Shown here: positions 1-7,662 of the stretch, in pieces
How positions within the stretch are numbered: position 1 is the stretch's first letter
How the letters are laid out: the number at the start of each line of letters is the position of its first letter
Assembly (NCBI GenBank): GCA_964490145.1
Contig: CAZBBS010000045.1
Location: 1 to 23,435, forward strand
Length of the DNA: 23,435 bases
Reading direction: 5' to 3'
DNA from: Eutrophocola sp964490145
Lineage (GTDB): Bacteria; Pseudomonadota; Gammaproteobacteria; Pseudomonadales; Pseudohongiellaceae
The notes under the pieces: generated by a model
Databases searched by the model: none
Seen by the model: only the letters and a program-made list of their open reading frames with translations
What the model was told of the DNA's origin: nothing
Program-made: the position numbers and the translations under genes

Positions 1-98
1 ACCGGCGTCGAATCCTAATCGTCCCCGTATACGGTAATCCTGAGTTGTTTACACCCCACCTTCTTTCAGCAGGCGGGTTTCGCAGTGTAACACAATGT

Positions 99-127
99 TA
101 GACAAGTATATGTGGGTGATATTTCAT
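99..127 (+). promoter_or_regulatory. Weak candidate promoter and operator upstream of the tannase-family gene
   Basis: A -35-like TAGACA (99-104) is followed after 17 bases by TTTCAT (122-127), a 4/6 match to a -10 box. It overlaps the end of a small dyad, TAACACAATGTTA (88-100), which could be an operator. A second 10-bp palindrome, CCGTATACGG, lies at 25-34. No gene is visible in bases 1-200. The promoter call is weak and rests only on consensus matching. Confidence 0.22.
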
Positions 128-200
128 ATTTGCAAGGTGACGAAAAAAAAAGGAATATGGCGGCCAGCTTTTCAAAACAAAATCATTGGGGGAAATTCAG

Positions 201-1913
201 ATGGCGCAATATATAAATTCTCATATAAATAACAAAAGGTTACGCCTTGCCTCTTGTCTCTTGCCTCTTTCTGCACTGTTTTTCAGTGGGGTTTCAGCCG
301 CCCAGGTGGGTGACGATTTTGCCTGGCGTCCACGCCTGGCCTCCCTGTCAGCTGCCGACGCCTGTGGGGCGCTTAACGGACTGTCCATTCCTGCGTCTGC
401 CATCGGCCTGTCCACCACCGGTGCCACCATTACGTCCGCTGACTTTATCCGGGCCAATGCCCGCGACAATAACAATGGCGAGTTCTGCAAGGTGATCGGT
501 CGGATCCATCCCGTCACCAACAGTGCGCCAGATATTGAATTCGAAGTGAACCTGCCCAGCAACTGGAACGGAAAGTCCCTGCAGTTCGGGGGCGGTGGTT
601 TCAATGGCTCCCTGGTGACCGGATTGGGGCAGTATGCGAAACAGCCGTCATCTGAACAGACACCGCTGGCTCGTGGTTACGTGACCCTCGGTAGCGACTC
701 CGGCCACAAGGCCAGGGCGCCGGGTTTCGACGGCTCCTTCCTTCTGTATGACGAGGCCCTGCGCAACTACGGTCACGAGCAGATCAAGAAGACCCACGAT
801 GTGGCCATGCACCTGGTGCAGGCCCGTTATGGAACCCACACCCAGTACAACTATTTCATCGGTGGGTCACAGGGCGGCCATGAAGCCTTTGATGCCATTC
901 AGCGCTACCCGGATGACTATCAGGGCGCCGTTGCCGGCTACCCCGCGCACAATGTGATCATGCTGCACCTGTCCGCCAACAATTATGCAAAGGCACTGCA
1001 TGCTGAAAACGGTGCAGGCTGGATCAGCCCTGCCAAGGCTGCCAATTTCGTGTCTGCGGTGTATGAGGCCTGTGATGATCTTGATCGTGCCGAAGACGGC
1101 ATCATCAGCAACATCAATGCCTGCCAGGAAGCGACAGCGAAGTTCAAACTGAAGAGTTCACAGAACCCGCTGCGCTGCGATAATGGTGCGGACACCAGCG
1201 ACCGCTGCCTCTCTGACCAGCAGATCGATACCCTGAACGTGTTCGATTCACCATTCGACCTGGGCTTCAGTGTCTTTGCCGACGATGAGAAGAACTCCAT
1301 CTTCCCCAAATGGGCAGCCTTTGAAGGCTCCACATTTGTGGATGGCGGCTTCCCCAACCTGGGCGGTGCCGGTCCGGATCAGGCCCTGCAGTTCCAGCCA
1401 GGTGACGCCACGCCGAAATTTGCCATTGCCGGTGACCTGACCCTCGATACGATGAATGATTTCGATCCACGCCGCTATGCAGCCCGCATCGGTCAACTGG
1501 TGAACCTGATGAGCGCCAACAGCACCAATCTGGATCGCTTCAGGGACAATGGCGGCAAGCTGATCTATTACCATGGCCGGGTGGATGACTTCATCCCGGT
1601 GTATTCCTCCATCCAGTATTGGGATCGTCTCAATGCCCGTTATGATGAGGAGTCGCTGTCCGATTTCGTGAAGTTCTATACCGTGCCCGGGATGGGTCAT
1701 GTGACTGGTGTGTTCAATGGTCGCATTTCGACTCTGGATTCCCTTGAAGCCTGGGTGGAACGGGGTGAGGAACCCGGTACGCTGACAGCTATTGATGAAA
1801 ACCAGTCAACGGCTGGACGTACCCGCCCTGTGTGTCATTACCCCGCATGGCCGCGTTATAACGGCCGTGGTGATATCAACAGCGCAGAAAATTTCAGCTG
1901 CGTGGACCGTTGA
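201..1913 (+). CDS. Tannase/feruloyl esterase family alpha/beta hydrolase, exported
   Basis: Family members hydrolyse esters of phenolic acids such as gallate, ferulate or related aromatic acids, or MHET. The 570-residue protein starts with a Sec signal peptide (cleavage likely after VSAA, near residue 34). It carries the nucleophile motif GGSQGG (Ser ~223), HGRVDD with the acidic residue (~462-463) and GMGH with the catalytic His (~500). A calcium-binding-like lid segment (CDDLDRAEDGII, ~291-302) and the family C-terminus RPVCHYP...FSCV are present. ATG 201 is chosen over an in-frame TTG at 186 because GGGGGA at 188-193 is a well-spaced ribosome binding site. Unusually, the Ser is preceded by Gly and the His followed by Val, so the family's CS-D-HC disulfide is missing. 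The substrate is unknown. It is a single-gene unit ending at the cloverleaf and terminator. Confidence 0.88.
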   Translation: MAQYINSHINNKRLRLASCLLPLSALFFSGVSAAQVGDDFAWRPRLASLSAADACGALNGLSIPASAIGLSTTGATITSADFIRANARDNNNGEFCKVIGRIHPVTNSAPDIEFEVNLPSNWNGKSLQFGGGGFNGSLVTGLGQYAKQPSSEQTPLARGYVTLGSDSGHKARAPGFDGSFLLYDEALRNYGHEQIKKTHDVAMHLVQARYGTHTQYNYFIGGSQGGHEAFDAIQRYPDDYQGAVAGYPAHNVIMLHLSANNYAKALHAENGAGWISPAKAANFVSAVYEACDDLDRAEDGIISNINACQEATAKFKLKSSQNPLRCDNGADTSDRCLSDQQIDTLNVFDSPFDLGFSVFADDEKNSIFPKWAAFEGSTFVDGGFPNLGGAGPDQALQFQPGDATPKFAIAGDLTLDTMNDFDPRRYAARIGQLVNLMSANSTNLDRFRDNGGKLIYYHGRVDDFIPVYSSIQYWDRLNARYDEESLSDFVKFYTVPGMGHVTGVFNGRISTLDSLEAWVERGEEPGTLTAIDENQSTAGRTRPVCHYPAWPRYNGRGDINSAENFSCVDR

Positions 1914-1920
1914 TCAGGAC

Positions 1921-2007
1921 GGCGGATATCGGGCTTCGCCCTTCTTCCGCCCTACACCACTTTCGGCCCACCGTAGGGCGGAAGCCGCCCGCAGGGCAAT
2001 ATCCGCC
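1921..2007. repeat. Cloverleaf-shaped palindromic element (REP/MITE-like)
   Basis: This 87-bp intergenic element begins 7 bp after the tannase stop codon. An outer stem pairs GGCGGATAT (1921-1929) with ATATCCGCC (1999-2007). Inside lie a left hairpin GGGC-TTC-GCCC (1931-1941), a central 12-bp stem CTTCCGCCCTAC (1944-1955) with GTAGGGCGGAAG (1973-1984) around a 17-nt loop, and a right hairpin GCCC-GCA-GGGC (1987-1997). All stems are perfect. The GTAGGGCGGA / ATCCGCC style resembles dispersed intergenic repeats in gammaproteobacteria, so it is probably one copy of a multicopy element; that last point is inference. Confidence 0.75.
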
Positions 2008-2020
2008 ATAAAGACCATAT

Positions 2021-2050
2021 AAAAAAAGCCCGGCATTGCCGGGCTTTTTT
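2021..2050. terminator. Bidirectional intrinsic terminator between the tannase and M20 genes
   Basis: A perfect 7-bp stem GCCCGGC (2028-2034) / GCCGGGC (2038-2044) with loop ATT is flanked by seven A (2021-2027) and six T (2045-2050). It therefore works as a rho-independent terminator on both strands, ending the tannase-family transcript (+) and the amidohydrolase transcript (-). Confidence 0.9.
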
Positions 2051-2068
2051 GTGCCTGTTGGAAAAAGC

Positions 2069-3409
2069 TTACCTGGCCGGCATCAGTTCCATCATGGCGC
2101 GGACGGTGGATTCCACGCCGGATTTGACTGCCGGTTCCGGGGCTATACGGAACAGGGGGGAGTGATGCGGTGGCACAGGGGCGCCGCCGGCATTGGCGGC
2201 ATCAATTACATCCTGCGGCGTGCCGCCGATCAGCCAGTAGGCGCTGGGAATCAATGGCTCGTTGATGAAGAAGACATAGTCTTCGCCCCACATGCCATCG
2301 GGTGCCTGCAGGTGCAGGTATTCAGCGCCCATCCGTTCTTTCCACATGCCATTGAGTCTTGAGGACAGGCTCTGGTCATTGATCAGGGGAGGGGATGCGC
2401 CATCAAGAACATTCACTTCCGGCAACATGTCTTCAGGCAGGCCCGCAACCCGGCCCATGTTTACGGCAATTCTTTCTATGGCACTGAGCAACTGCTGACG
2501 CGTTTTCTCATTGGTGTAGCGCACCGTGAGTTGAAGCTTTGCCTCATCGGAAATCACATTGTGCTTGGTGCCCGAATGAAATGATCCCACGGTGATGACG
2601 CCCGCTTCATAAGGCGGCAGCTCACGGGCGATGATGGTCTGCAGGGCCAGTACGATCTCACTGCCCAGCACCACAGGATCCTTTGACCGATGCGGGAATG
2701 CACCATGCGAGCCTACTCCGTGGATGATGATGTCGACGGAATCGATACCGGCGAAGGGGCTGACGGTTTCCAGCAAATCCACCTTGCCGGCAGGAACCCC
2801 GGAATCCACATGCAGGCCCAGGACAAAGTCCGGTGTGCCAAAACGTTCCCACAAACCATCATTACGCATGGCTTCCGCGCCCAGGCCCACTTCTTCACCG
2901 GGCTGTACGAGCAGCATGGCTGTGCCGGACCACTGATCCCGACGTTTGGCCAGCTGTCGTGCAGTCCCGACAAGACTGGTCATGTGCATGTCATGACCGC
3001 AGGCATGCATGACAAAGTCTTCCTGGCCGGTGGCCGGGTTCAGCTGCTTTGCTGTCGACGGATAGGAAACACCGGATTTTTCTTCTACCGGCAAGCCATC
3101 CATGTCGGCACGCATGGCAACCATCGGGCCGGGCCCATTTTCAAGAATGGCGACAAGGCCGGTTTCTCCGACGCCTTCAGTGACCGTAAACCCGGCCTCC
3201 CGTAATTCGCTCGCCATGCGGGCCGCAGTCTGGTGTTCCTGCATGGACAGTTCCGGATGGGTATGGAAATGCAGGAACAGGTCTTCCAGGTGGTTGTCGT
3301 ATTCGCGATTGATGTCGTCGCGAATTTCGTCGGCCTGGACAGTAACGGGCAGGGCTGCCGCCAGCGAAATGGCCAGGGCAAGCCGGCGAAGAGTGGGGGT
3401 TGTTGTCAT
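2069..3409 (-). CDS. M20 family metallo-amidohydrolase (hippurate/N-acyl-amino-acid hydrolase type), exported
   Basis: It likely hydrolyses an amide bond of an N-acylated or N-aroylated amino acid (HipO/AbgB-like, peptidase subfamily M20D) in the periplasm. The 446-residue protein has a Sec signal peptide ending at VTVQA (~residue 26). Metal-site motifs are HACGHDMH (Cys137, His139), GEE (~172-173), LHV (His200) and PHH near 415-416. MRADMDGLP and the dimerisation-domain motif GSHGAFPHRS are also present. ATG 3409 is chosen over an upstream in-frame start at 3457 because GGAG lies 6 nt before it and the signal peptide begins there. Near-identical terminators bracket the gene, so it is probably a single-gene unit. 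The exact substrate is unknown. Most M20D enzymes are cytoplasmic, so the signal peptide is notable. Confidence 0.88.
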   Translation of the reverse strand: MTTTPTLRRLALAISLAAALPVTVQADEIRDDINREYDNHLEDLFLHFHTHPELSMQEHQTAARMASELREAGFTVTEGVGETGLVAILENGPGPMVAMRADMDGLPVEEKSGVSYPSTAKQLNPATGQEDFVMHACGHDMHMTSLVGTARQLAKRRDQWSGTAMLLVQPGEEVGLGAEAMRNDGLWERFGTPDFVLGLHVDSGVPAGKVDLLETVSPFAGIDSVDIIIHGVGSHGAFPHRSKDPVVLGSEIVLALQTIIARELPPYEAGVITVGSFHSGTKHNVISDEAKLQLTVRYTNEKTRQQLLSAIERIAVNMGRVAGLPEDMLPEVNVLDGASPPLINDQSLSSRLNGMWKERMGAEYLHLQAPDGMWGEDYVFFINEPLIPSAYWLIGGTPQDVIDAANAGGAPVPPHHSPLFRIAPEPAVKSGVESTVRAMMELMPAR

Positions 3410-3469
3410 GGTGATGCTCCGGTCTCGGCAGGTTTTTTCAGGCTTTGATGGTAGCAATGTTTCACGCGC

Positions 3470-3499
3470 AAAAAAAAGCCCGGCTTGGCCGGGCTTTTT
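3470..3499 (-). terminator. Intrinsic terminator of the DUF6152 operon
   Basis: Stem GCCCGGC (3478-3484) / GCCGGGC (3488-3494) with loop TTG. Eight A on the + strand (3470-3477) give a U8 tail to minus-strand transcripts. Five T follow on the other side. The stem is identical to that of the 2028-2044 terminator. It ends the minus-strand transcript of the gene at 3524-4303 before the start of the M20 gene. Confidence 0.88.
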
Positions 3500-3523
3500 G
3501 ATTGTGGTCAGTGCCTGCGTGGA

Positions 3524-4303
3524 TCAGTTGCGTAGTTCTTCCGGTGGTATGGTCTGCCCGTCCGCATCAATCTCATGGCGATTGTTCTGGGCACAGACAT
3601 ATTCCAGCTGTTCCCAGGTGCGATCACGACGGAAGGTGTGGGTCATGTGCCAGGGCTGAGCCAGAACCTTGGGATCTTCGAAGGTGAAATCCAGATGCAG
3701 CTGGTCTGGATTGTCAGGGTCCAGGTAAATGCGCTCGGTGGTGGTGAGCATGTCGCTGTTGGTAATGCCGGCACGACCAAGACGTTGGCCTGGCTGGGTG
3801 CCGATGGTGGTCACCACCAGGGTGTCCCCTTCCCAGTGGCCACGGGAATAGCCGAAATAATTGGGGTCCAGTTCATCACGGGACGGCATGGGGCGGCCGT
3901 CAGTGTAAATACGGCGCACCTGCATCAGGGCTTCCTGGATGACAGTGATCTTGCCCGGTGTGAACAGGAATTCCAGGGAATAGGGGAAGTTCATGATGTA
4001 GGGGAAACCATCCGGTTCGCAGTTGTTGGTGGTTTCCGGCACTTCGTAATGGGAGTCGGCGGCCATTTTTGCCTGGTGCATGTCCCAGGTGGCCTTGGCC
4101 TCGCCGATCAGTACGGGTTCATCGCCCCCGACCTGGCCAAAAGCCGGAAACCACAGACCGCGAAAGTCAGGCAGCTTGTCCAGCTCGGCATAACTGACCC
4201 TTGCTGCGTTGGCAGGGTAGACCACATCGTCCTGGGCGTTGGCCTGGATACTGGTCAGCAGGGAGGCAGCAAGCAGGGTTGTAGTAAAGACATGTTTTTT
4301 CAT
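3524..4303 (-). CDS. Secreted protein of unknown function, partner of the DUF6152 protein
   Basis: I do not recognise a named domain. The 259-residue protein begins MKKHVFTTTLL and has a clear Sec signal peptide ending at QANA (~residue 24). The mature part has no transmembrane segment. Its most distinctive stretch is GRPMPSRDELDP, then YSRGHWEGDTLVV and a TTTERIYL segment. From memory, this pattern (DGRP...D, GHWEGDTLVV) recurs in uncharacterised secreted proteins of acidobacteria and marine gammaproteobacteria, often beside DUF6152 genes. Two cysteines remain in the mature part (NNCEP and YVCAQ), which could form a disulfide. ATG 4303 has AGGAG 7 nt upstream; an upstream extension to 4357 lacks this support. 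It is second in an operon, 19 bp after the DUF6152 gene. Confidence 0.75.
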   Translation of the reverse strand: MKKHVFTTTLLAASLLTSIQANAQDDVVYPANAARVSYAELDKLPDFRGLWFPAFGQVGGDEPVLIGEAKATWDMHQAKMAADSHYEVPETTNNCEPDGFPYIMNFPYSLEFLFTPGKITVIQEALMQVRRIYTDGRPMPSRDELDPNYFGYSRGHWEGDTLVVTTIGTQPGQRLGRAGITNSDMLTTTERIYLDPDNPDQLHLDFTFEDPKVLAQPWHMTHTFRRDRTWEQLEYVCAQNNRHEIDADGQTIPPEELRN

Positions 4304-4322
4304 GGGGCTGCTCCTGTGGTGA

Positions 4323-4730
4323 TCAGTTTCTTTCCTGGCAGATGCGCTGGGCGGCACCTACATCGCAGTAGTATTTACCGCTGGCCAGCTGCACCCAAAA
4401 GAAGCGTCCACCCGGGCTGCCATCCGCATAGGGGCTGACAGAGAAGGTTACTTCATCACCGAGATTGAACATGTCGGGAGAGAAACCTCGACGGGTCAGA
4501 TGAACCTTGCTGGTGAATTCCACGCCCCAACGCACTGCGGTACCATCATCCTGCGGCACATCGACCATGATCCAGACATGGGGATTGGTCCACTGCACCT
4601 CTCCAACGATGCCGGTGACTTCCACCTTGGTGGTCTGGTCGAACATGGCAAAGGAATGATGGGCCAGGGCAGGGAATGCCGTGATTGCCATAACCATGGC
4701 ACCGGCCAGGCAGGTGATCAGTTTTCTCAT
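4323..4730 (-). CDS. DUF6152 family exported protein
   Basis: A 134-residue protein with a Sec signal peptide (MRKLITCLAGAMVMAITAFPALA). The mature protein opens with AHHSFAMFD and continues with TGIVGEVQWTNPHVWI, a Trp-Gly-Val-Glu-Phe strand, GD-V-F and DGSPGGRFF, the pattern I associate with DUF6152. The fold is probably a small beta-barrel. Function is unknown. The N-terminal His pair could bind metal, but that is speculation. ATG 4730 is chosen because the only longer in-frame start is a TTG at 4760; the ribosome binding site is weak. It is the first gene of a two-gene minus-strand operon and is divergent from the PQQ dehydrogenase, which suggests shared use or regulation. Confidence 0.8.
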   Translation of the reverse strand: MRKLITCLAGAMVMAITAFPALAHHSFAMFDQTTKVEVTGIVGEVQWTNPHVWIMVDVPQDDGTAVRWGVEFTSKVHLTRRGFSPDMFNLGDEVTFSVSPYADGSPGGRFFWVQLASGKYYCDVGAAQRICQERN

Positions 4731-4918
4731 GTGGGGCGTCTCTCTCAAAAGGTCGTTCAAAAGTCTCTAAATAAAACTGTTCCGGATCGAGCAAACGAGG
4801 ATAGCATGAAGGCCAGATTGTGCAAATCGCAAAAAAGGCAACAAATAGGGAAAGGGCTCTGTTAAGCTTTTCGCCAATTTCTATGTGTGACATGCGGCTT
4901 ATTTATCGGGGGAAGACA

Positions 4919-6745
4919 ATGAGAAATCCGGGTTCCGGCAGGATTCTAATGTTCGTGATGATGATCTTGTCCTGGGGGATATTCGCCCAGGATGGGGAAG
5001 ACCTGTATGAAGCACGTTGCGCCGCCTGTCATGAACCGCCCGTCAACGAAGCGGTCAGGGCGCCTGCCCATGCCGATCTGGCTGAGCTGGCCCCGGAAAG
5101 TATTTACCAGGTTCTGACCCAGGGCGTCATGAGAATCCAGGCATCGGGTTTGAGCAACAGCCAGCTGCAGTCAGTGGCTGAATATCTCACTGGCCGAACC
5201 ATGTCCGATCTGGGTCTGGTTATGACGACCAACCAGTGCTCGGACAACCCTCCCATGGGCAATCCCTTGCTTTCACCAGCCTGGAGCGGTTGGGGGCGTG
5301 ATCACCGCAATGCTCGGGCTGCCCTTGATGCCGGTATTGATGCGGATAATGTCAGTCGCCTGCGCCTGAAGTGGGTATTCGGCCTGCCGGGTGAGGATCA
5401 GCCCAGAGCGCAACCAGCCATCGTGTCAGGGCGTCTGTATGTCGGGAACAAGGCAGGTGCCATTTATTCCCTGGATGCGAAGTCGGGGTGCAGTTACTGG
5501 ACCTACCTGCCGCGAAGCGGTGTTCGCAGTGCCCTGTCGGTGGGTCCCATAAGTCTGCCAGACGGTGATGGATATGCCGTGTATTTCCAGGATTTACGCG
5601 GCAGTGTCTATGCCGTGAATGCCCAGACAGGCGAGGAAATCTGGGTGACCAAAGTGGAGGATCATCCCGGTGTCAGGGGAACCGGTTCGGTTACGCTGTT
5701 TGAAGGCAACCTGTACGTACCGACTGCGGGGGTGGTGGAAGAAACCAATTCAGCAGGTTCACAGTATCCCTGCTGCACTTTCCGCGGCAGTATCACCAAG
5801 GTAAATGCCGGTACCGGCGAGATAATCTGGAAAACCTACACCATGCCGGAAGCCCAGCCCCGGGGATTGAGCAGTGAAGGTGTTCAGCTGTACGGACCGG
5901 CTGGCGCTGGCATCTGGAATGCCCCGACTATTGATCCGGACCGGGGACTTTTATATACCGCCACCGGTAATGCCTATGGTGATCCGGCCCCGATAACCTC
6001 CGATGCGGTGATTGCCATGAGTCTGGCTACAGGCGAGATCGTCTGGGTCAACCAGACCACGCCAAATGATGCCTTTATCAGTGGCTGTCCGCGCAACAGT
6101 GATGATGAGAATCCCAACTGCCCGGTCGATGTAGGTCCGGATGTGGATTTTTCAGCATCTCCCATTCTGACATCCACTTCGACGGGGCAGGAGCTACTGG
6201 TGATTCCGCAAAAATCAGGTTGGGTCCATGCGCTTGACCCGAATAACGCCGGCGAAATCGTCTGGCAGTACCAGGCCGGCAAGCCCAGCGCTGCCGGTGG
6301 CTGGTGGGGGATGTCCGTTGCGGATGGCATGGCCTATGTGGGTGTGGGCGGCTATGCCAATCCGGATTCTGGTGGGGTGCATGGCATTGATCTGGATTCC
6401 GGAAGTGGCGTCTGGGCAGCACCGCCGGCAGATCTTTTGTGTGAACCTGGCCGCGGTTGCAGGGCAACGCAATCTGCTGCAGTCACGGCGATACCCGGTG
6501 CCGTGTTTTCCGGTTCTGCTGACGGGGGTATGCGCGTCTACCGCGCTGAAGATGGCAAGGTGCTCTGGACCTTCAACAGCAACCCGGCCTTTGAAACCAT
6601 CAATGGTGTACCGGCTGCCGGAGGTTCCTTTGACGGTCCGGGACCAGTGGTTGTGGATGGTATGGTCTATTTCATGTCAGGCAACTGCTGCATAGTCGGC
6701 CGACCCGGCAACGCGCTGTTTGCCTTTGAACTGGCGCCTGAGTGA
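4919..6745 (+). CDS. Quinohemoprotein alcohol dehydrogenase resembling polyvinyl-alcohol dehydrogenase (cytochrome)
   Basis: Relatives oxidise secondary alcohols in the periplasm with PQQ and pass electrons to a built-in heme c. The 608-residue protein has an N-terminal export signal, then a cytochrome c domain with CAACH (Cys34, Cys37, His38) and a possible axial Met near residue 71 (GVMRIQ). A PQQ-type eight-bladed propeller follows from about residue 124 (SGWGRDHRNAR). Repeated blade motifs such as LDAKSGCSYWTY, VNAQTGEEIWV, VNAGTGEIIWKTY and LDPNNAGEIVW are visible. A Cys pair in PCCTFRGS (285-286) matches the polyvinyl-alcohol-dehydrogenase pattern, and a second pair lies near 590-591. 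ATG 4919 follows GGGGGA. Heme-then-propeller order is the reverse of type II quinohemoprotein alcohol dehydrogenases. No PQQ biosynthesis gene lies in the window. The natural substrate is unknown. Confidence 0.85.
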   Translation: MRNPGSGRILMFVMMILSWGIFAQDGEDLYEARCAACHEPPVNEAVRAPAHADLAELAPESIYQVLTQGVMRIQASGLSNSQLQSVAEYLTGRTMSDLGLVMTTNQCSDNPPMGNPLLSPAWSGWGRDHRNARAALDAGIDADNVSRLRLKWVFGLPGEDQPRAQPAIVSGRLYVGNKAGAIYSLDAKSGCSYWTYLPRSGVRSALSVGPISLPDGDGYAVYFQDLRGSVYAVNAQTGEEIWVTKVEDHPGVRGTGSVTLFEGNLYVPTAGVVEETNSAGSQYPCCTFRGSITKVNAGTGEIIWKTYTMPEAQPRGLSSEGVQLYGPAGAGIWNAPTIDPDRGLLYTATGNAYGDPAPITSDAVIAMSLATGEIVWVNQTTPNDAFISGCPRNSDDENPNCPVDVGPDVDFSASPILTSTSTGQELLVIPQKSGWVHALDPNNAGEIVWQYQAGKPSAAGGWWGMSVADGMAYVGVGGYANPDSGGVHGIDLDSGSGVWAAPPADLLCEPGRGCRATQSAAVTAIPGAVFSGSADGGMRVYRAEDGKVLWTFNSNPAFETINGVPAAGGSFDGPGPVVVDGMVYFMSGNCCIVGRPGNALFAFELAPE

Positions 6746-6765
6746 CGAAGGTGTAAAAACTCTGA

Positions 6766-7416
6766 CTAGAAATCGCTGCGGCGTTCATCCCGCAGACGTC
6801 GGATGACGTTGTTCACGGCGATGTTCAATTCCACATGGTTGAACACCTTGTCGTTCTCGGCCACTTTATAACGACCGCCGACAATCAGGGTAGGCAGTTT
6901 GTCGAGGTGGTAATCCCGGGTGCGCAAACGGGCCTGCTCGACGGCACTGGTGACAGATTCATCCTGCCAGGCCTTGTCAAAATCATTGGCTGAAATTCCC
7001 AATGCGCTGAAAAAATCTCTGACTTGTCCCTCTGTCCTCAAAGGATTGTTTTCTTCATGTATGGCATGGAAGGCCGCACGGTGAATTCTGTCTTCCTGTT
7101 TTAACAGCTGACCGGTGTAATAGATGCGGGCATGCAAAGCCATCAGGTCATTCCAGATGGCCGGTGTGCGCAGCATTTTTACATCCCCCCTTACGCCATC
7201 GCGATAGGTGGTGGTCATGGGTTCCAGGGTGAAACATTCCGGGCAGCCATACCAGAACATTTCCCGCACCTCGATGACATCTTCGTTGGTTTCAGTCGGC
7301 ACGGGTGATGGTAATGCCTGGTAGTGAATACCTTCGACGGAGTCCCTTGGCTGGGCAACGGCATCCAGAGCAAAACTGGCAAGCAGTACAAAAAAAATGA
7401 GGCCGACTTTAGACAT
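6766..7416 (-). CDS. DsbA-like thiol:disulfide oxidoreductase with CPEC active site
   Basis: Periplasmic thioredoxin-fold protein of the DsbA family, which introduces or rearranges disulfides in exported proteins. The 216-residue protein has a Sec signal peptide ending at DAVA (~residue 21). The active site is WYGCPEC (Cys58-Pro-Glu-Cys61), followed by the helical insertion and the cis-proline motif LPTLIVGG (Pro175). Classical DsbA has CPHC, so the second variable residue is Glu instead of His. The YQALPSPVPT opening matches proteobacterial DsbA. ATG 7416 has AGGA about 8 nt upstream. It converges on the PQQ dehydrogenase with a 20-bp gap and no visible terminator. Several neighbours have cysteines or CXXCH motifs and could be clients. 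The open frame continues far upstream, but those codons are antisense to the ankyrin gene. Confidence 0.85.
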   Translation of the reverse strand: MSKVGLIFFVLLASFALDAVAQPRDSVEGIHYQALPSPVPTETNEDVIEVREMFWYGCPECFTLEPMTTTYRDGVRGDVKMLRTPAIWNDLMALHARIYYTGQLLKQEDRIHRAAFHAIHEENNPLRTEGQVRDFFSALGISANDFDKAWQDESVTSAVEQARLRTRDYHLDKLPTLIVGGRYKVAENDKVFNHVELNIAVNNVIRRLRDERRSDF

Positions 7417-7490
7417 AAGGAAATCCTGCAATGGTCTGTTCAGATTAACCATATTCGATGTGTGTGGATAGGTCTTCTTTTGCAACTTTC

Positions 7491-7520
7491 TTGTGATGTT
7501 AACGGCCCTTGTTATATAGT
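7491..7520 (+). promoter_or_regulatory. Candidate sigma-70 promoter of the ankyrin-DUF1592 operon
   Basis: TTGTGA (7491-7496, 4/6 to TTGACA) and TATAGT (7515-7520, 5/6 to TATAAT) are 18 bp apart. Transcription would start near 7527, leaving a leader of about 135 nt before the ankyrin gene. This is a consensus match only. Confidence 0.4.
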
Positions 7521-7662
7521 GCAAAGGCGCCATGTGCCGGTTTTTATGGACTAAAGTGCAGGAAATGTGACGTTTTTTTCTGTATTTTTCCGGCCTGGAT
7601 AAATTCCATCCATAGATACTGAGTGTTACTGGTTTTCCCGGGGGGAGAAATTGGTAAACAAT

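Noticed and set aside
25..34. 10-bp palindrome CCGTATACGG as an operator
   Set aside because: Palindromes of this length occur by chance and there is no second site or known regulator to support it.
3575..4438. 287-codon + strand open frame across the DUF6152 operon
   Set aside because: It is antisense to two genes with signal peptides and family motifs, and its translation shows no recognisable family.
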